From Bacilli bacterium (GTDB lineage: Bacteria > Bacillota_I > Bacilli_A > RF39 > UBA660), in NCBI GenBank assembly GCA_900751815.1, contig CAADST010000127.1, positions 1-5,844 on the forward strand: a stretch of DNA of 5,844 nucleotides, in the 5' to 3' direction. Of the stretch, positions 4,392 to 5,844 are shown piece after piece (position 1 is the stretch's first letter; every line of letters starts with the position of its first letter). Both the position numbers and the translations under genes were made by a program. The notes below the pieces were generated by a model. It was not told the origin of the DNA. It was given only the letters and a program-made list of their open reading frames with translations, and ran no database searches.

Positions 4392-5844
4392 ATGAATGTA
4401 AAACAAAAACAAAATGATAGTTTTAAAAATTTATTACCATATGTTGTTTTGGCAATGGTGGTATTAGTAGTAGTATTTGCACTTAATATGCAAGGTTCAA
4501 CGGTAAATGAACTTACAACTGGTGAGTTGATGACTGAATTACAAGAAAACAATGTAACTGAAATAGCCATAACTCCTAAAAGTGATGAATCCATTTACTA
4601 TGTTGAAGGTAAACTAGAAGGTTACAGAGAAACTGAAAGTTTTACTGCTAGAGTTGTTGGTAGTGAACTTGATAATGTTTTAGCCTTAATTGAAGAAAAC
4701 AATATTGAAGATTATGATACTAATGCTGATCCTGGTAGTAGTCCATTTCTTTATATTTTAGTTAATGTACTACCTTTAGTATTATTAGTAGTTGTCATGT
4801 ATTTCTTATTTATGAAACTGGCTAACTCTAATAAAAGTTCTATGGATTTTGGTCGTAGTAAAGCAAGACTTAGCAATGAAAATGACAAAAAGAATTTCAA
4901 AGATGTTGCGGGCTTAAAAGAAGAAAAAGAAGAAGTTGCAGAACTTATTGATTTCTTAAAAAATCCTAAGAAGTTCGAAAAACTAGGAGCAAGAATTCCT
5001 AAAGGTGTTTTACTTGTAGGTCCTCCAGGAACTGGTAAAACTTTACTTGCTAAAGCTATTGCCGGGGAGGCAAATGTACCATTCTTCTTTATAAGTGGTT
5101 CAGACTTTGTTGAACTATTCGTGGGAGTCGGTGCCAGTCGTGTTCGTGATATGTTTAAAGAAGCTAAAAGAAATGCTCCATGTATCATCTTCATCGATGA
5201 AATTGATGCCGTAGGTCGCCAAAGAGGAACTGGTCTTGGTGGGGGACATGATGAAAGAGAACAAACTCTAAACCAATTACTTACTGAAATGGATGGTTTT
5301 GGAGAAAATGAAGGAATCATCATTATTGCTGCAACCAATAGACCAGATGTACTAGACCCAGCTCTACTTCGTCCAGGTAGATTTGATAGACAAGTCACAG
5401 TAAGTCTACCTGATGCTAATGAAAGAGAAGCAATATTAAAAGTTCATGCTAAAAATAAAATATTAGATAAAAGTGTTAATTTAGCAAATCTAAGTTTAAG
5501 AACTCCAGGTTTTAGTGGAGCAGACTTAGAAAACCTTCTTAATGAAGCGGCTTTACTTGCAGTTCGTCGTAATAAAAATGCTATTACAATGGATGAAATA
5601 GATGAAGCAACCGATAGAGTATTGCTTGGTCCTGCTAAAACCACAAGAAAGATTACTGATAAAGAAAAGAAATTAGTATCCCTACATGAAGCAGGACATG
5701 CAGTAATTGGTTTAAAACTTGAAGATGCTCAAGAAGTTCATAAGATAACTATTATCCCTCGTGGTATGGCTGGGGGGTTTTTTATAATGCTGCCAAAAAA
5801 GGAAAAAAAAAATGTTCGCGAAAAAGATAAATACATAGTTGCCA
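4392..5844 (+). CDS. ftsH: ATP-dependent zinc metalloprotease FtsH, 3'-truncated by the window edge
   Basis: FtsH is a membrane-anchored hexameric AAA+ protease that pulls out and degrades misassembled membrane proteins and some regulators. 484 residues are visible. ATG 4392 follows AAGGTGA (4376-4382) by 9 nt; this site overlaps the tilS stop. A first membrane helix lies at about 14-33 ([20 protein letters not shown]), an extracytoplasmic segment follows, and a second helix is near 118-137 ([20 protein letters not shown]). The AAA module shows Walker A GPPGTGKT (210-217), the pore motif [11 protein letters not shown], Walker B with DEID (269-272) and the second region of homology [20 protein letters not shown]. 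The protease zinc site HEAGH is at 432-436; the third metal ligand is beyond the edge. After RGMAGG the sequence reads [12 protein letters not shown], somewhat unlike the usual GGYTMMLP and encoded by G6, T6 and A10 runs, but the frame stays open. Confidence 0.96.
   Translation, partial: MNVKQKQNDSFKNLLPYVVLAMVVLVVVFALNMQGSTVNELTTGELMTELQENNVTEIAITPKSDESIYYVEGKLEGYRETESFTARVVGSELDNVLALIEENNIEDYDTNADPGSSPFLYILVNVLPLVLLVVVMYFLFMKLANSNKSSMDFGRSKARLSNENDKKNFKDVAGLKEEKEEVAELIDFLKNPKKFEKLGARIPKGVLLVGPPGTGKTLLAKAIAGEANVPFFFISGSDFVELFVGVGASRVRDMFKEAKRNAPCIIFIDEIDAVGRQRGTGLGGGHDEREQTLNQLLTEMDGFGENEGIIIIAATNRPDVLDPALLRPGRFDRQVTVSLPDANEREAILKVHAKNKILDKSVNLANLSLRTPGFSGADLENLLNEAALLAVRRNKNAITMDEIDEATDRVLLGPAKTTRKITDKEKKLVSLHEAGHAVIGLKLEDAQEVHKITIIPRGMAGGFFIMLPKKEKKNVREKDKYIVA

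Noticed and set aside
4388..4594. 68-residue minus-strand frame
   Set aside because: It is antisense to the start of ftsH, which has full motif support.
4751..5398. 215-residue minus-strand frame
   Set aside because: It is antisense to the ftsH AAA domain; Ser/Pro-rich composition is what results from reading that strand, and no start signals are seen.
5444..5644. 66-residue minus-strand frame
   Set aside because: It is another shadow within ftsH.

Overview
The window is AT-rich bacterial DNA that looks like a low-GC, strictly anaerobic Firmicute of the Bacilli/Mollicutes-neighbour type. Three things support this. There is a desulfoferrodoxin, an anaerobe's superoxide defence. Shine-Dalgarno sites are strong. 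prfB carries a programmed frameshift and itself ends in UGA, so UGA is a stop codon and the Mycoplasma code is excluded. The assignment is inferred from gene content and base composition, not from a search.

Layout. Positions 2-913 hold the 3' part of a conserved protein of unknown function that is open at the left edge. Positions 948-1319 encode desulfoferrodoxin with its own extended -10 promoter, and a clear intrinsic terminator overlaps its stop codon. Positions 1320-1982 contain no conventional gene but are dense with signals. There are two copies of a regulated promoter cassette, each with four phased TGTCGAA-like boxes (the Spo0A '0A box' consensus TGNCGAA), TTGCAA and TATAAT. The first copy feeds a short apparently non-coding RNA that ends at a strong terminator. 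The second feeds an mRNA for a 38-residue membrane peptide. A convergent minus-strand promoter and terminator would make an antisense RNA of about 64 nt over the 3' end of that mRNA. Together these have the architecture of a type I toxin-antitoxin locus of the TxpA/RatA or BsrG/SR4 kind. The mRNA also shows a 16-nt complementarity between its 5' and 3' ends and a sequestered ribosome binding site. A 15-bp perfect inverted repeat places the antisense promoter and the prfB promoter back to back.

Positions 1983-4382 are prfB and tilS, which overlap by 4 bp (ATGA) and are probably one operon. ftsH starts at 4392 and runs off the right edge, with its Shine-Dalgarno overlapping the tilS stop and a possible promoter of its own inside tilS. 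These three genes serve translation termination, tRNA decoding fidelity and membrane protein quality control. The tilS-ftsH neighbourhood is conserved in Firmicutes, here without the hpt gene often found between them.

The main candidate for something undescribed is the 1350-1963 interval: a duplicated, 0A-box-controlled promoter pair joined to a small-membrane-peptide/antisense-RNA module, inserted between dfx and prfB.
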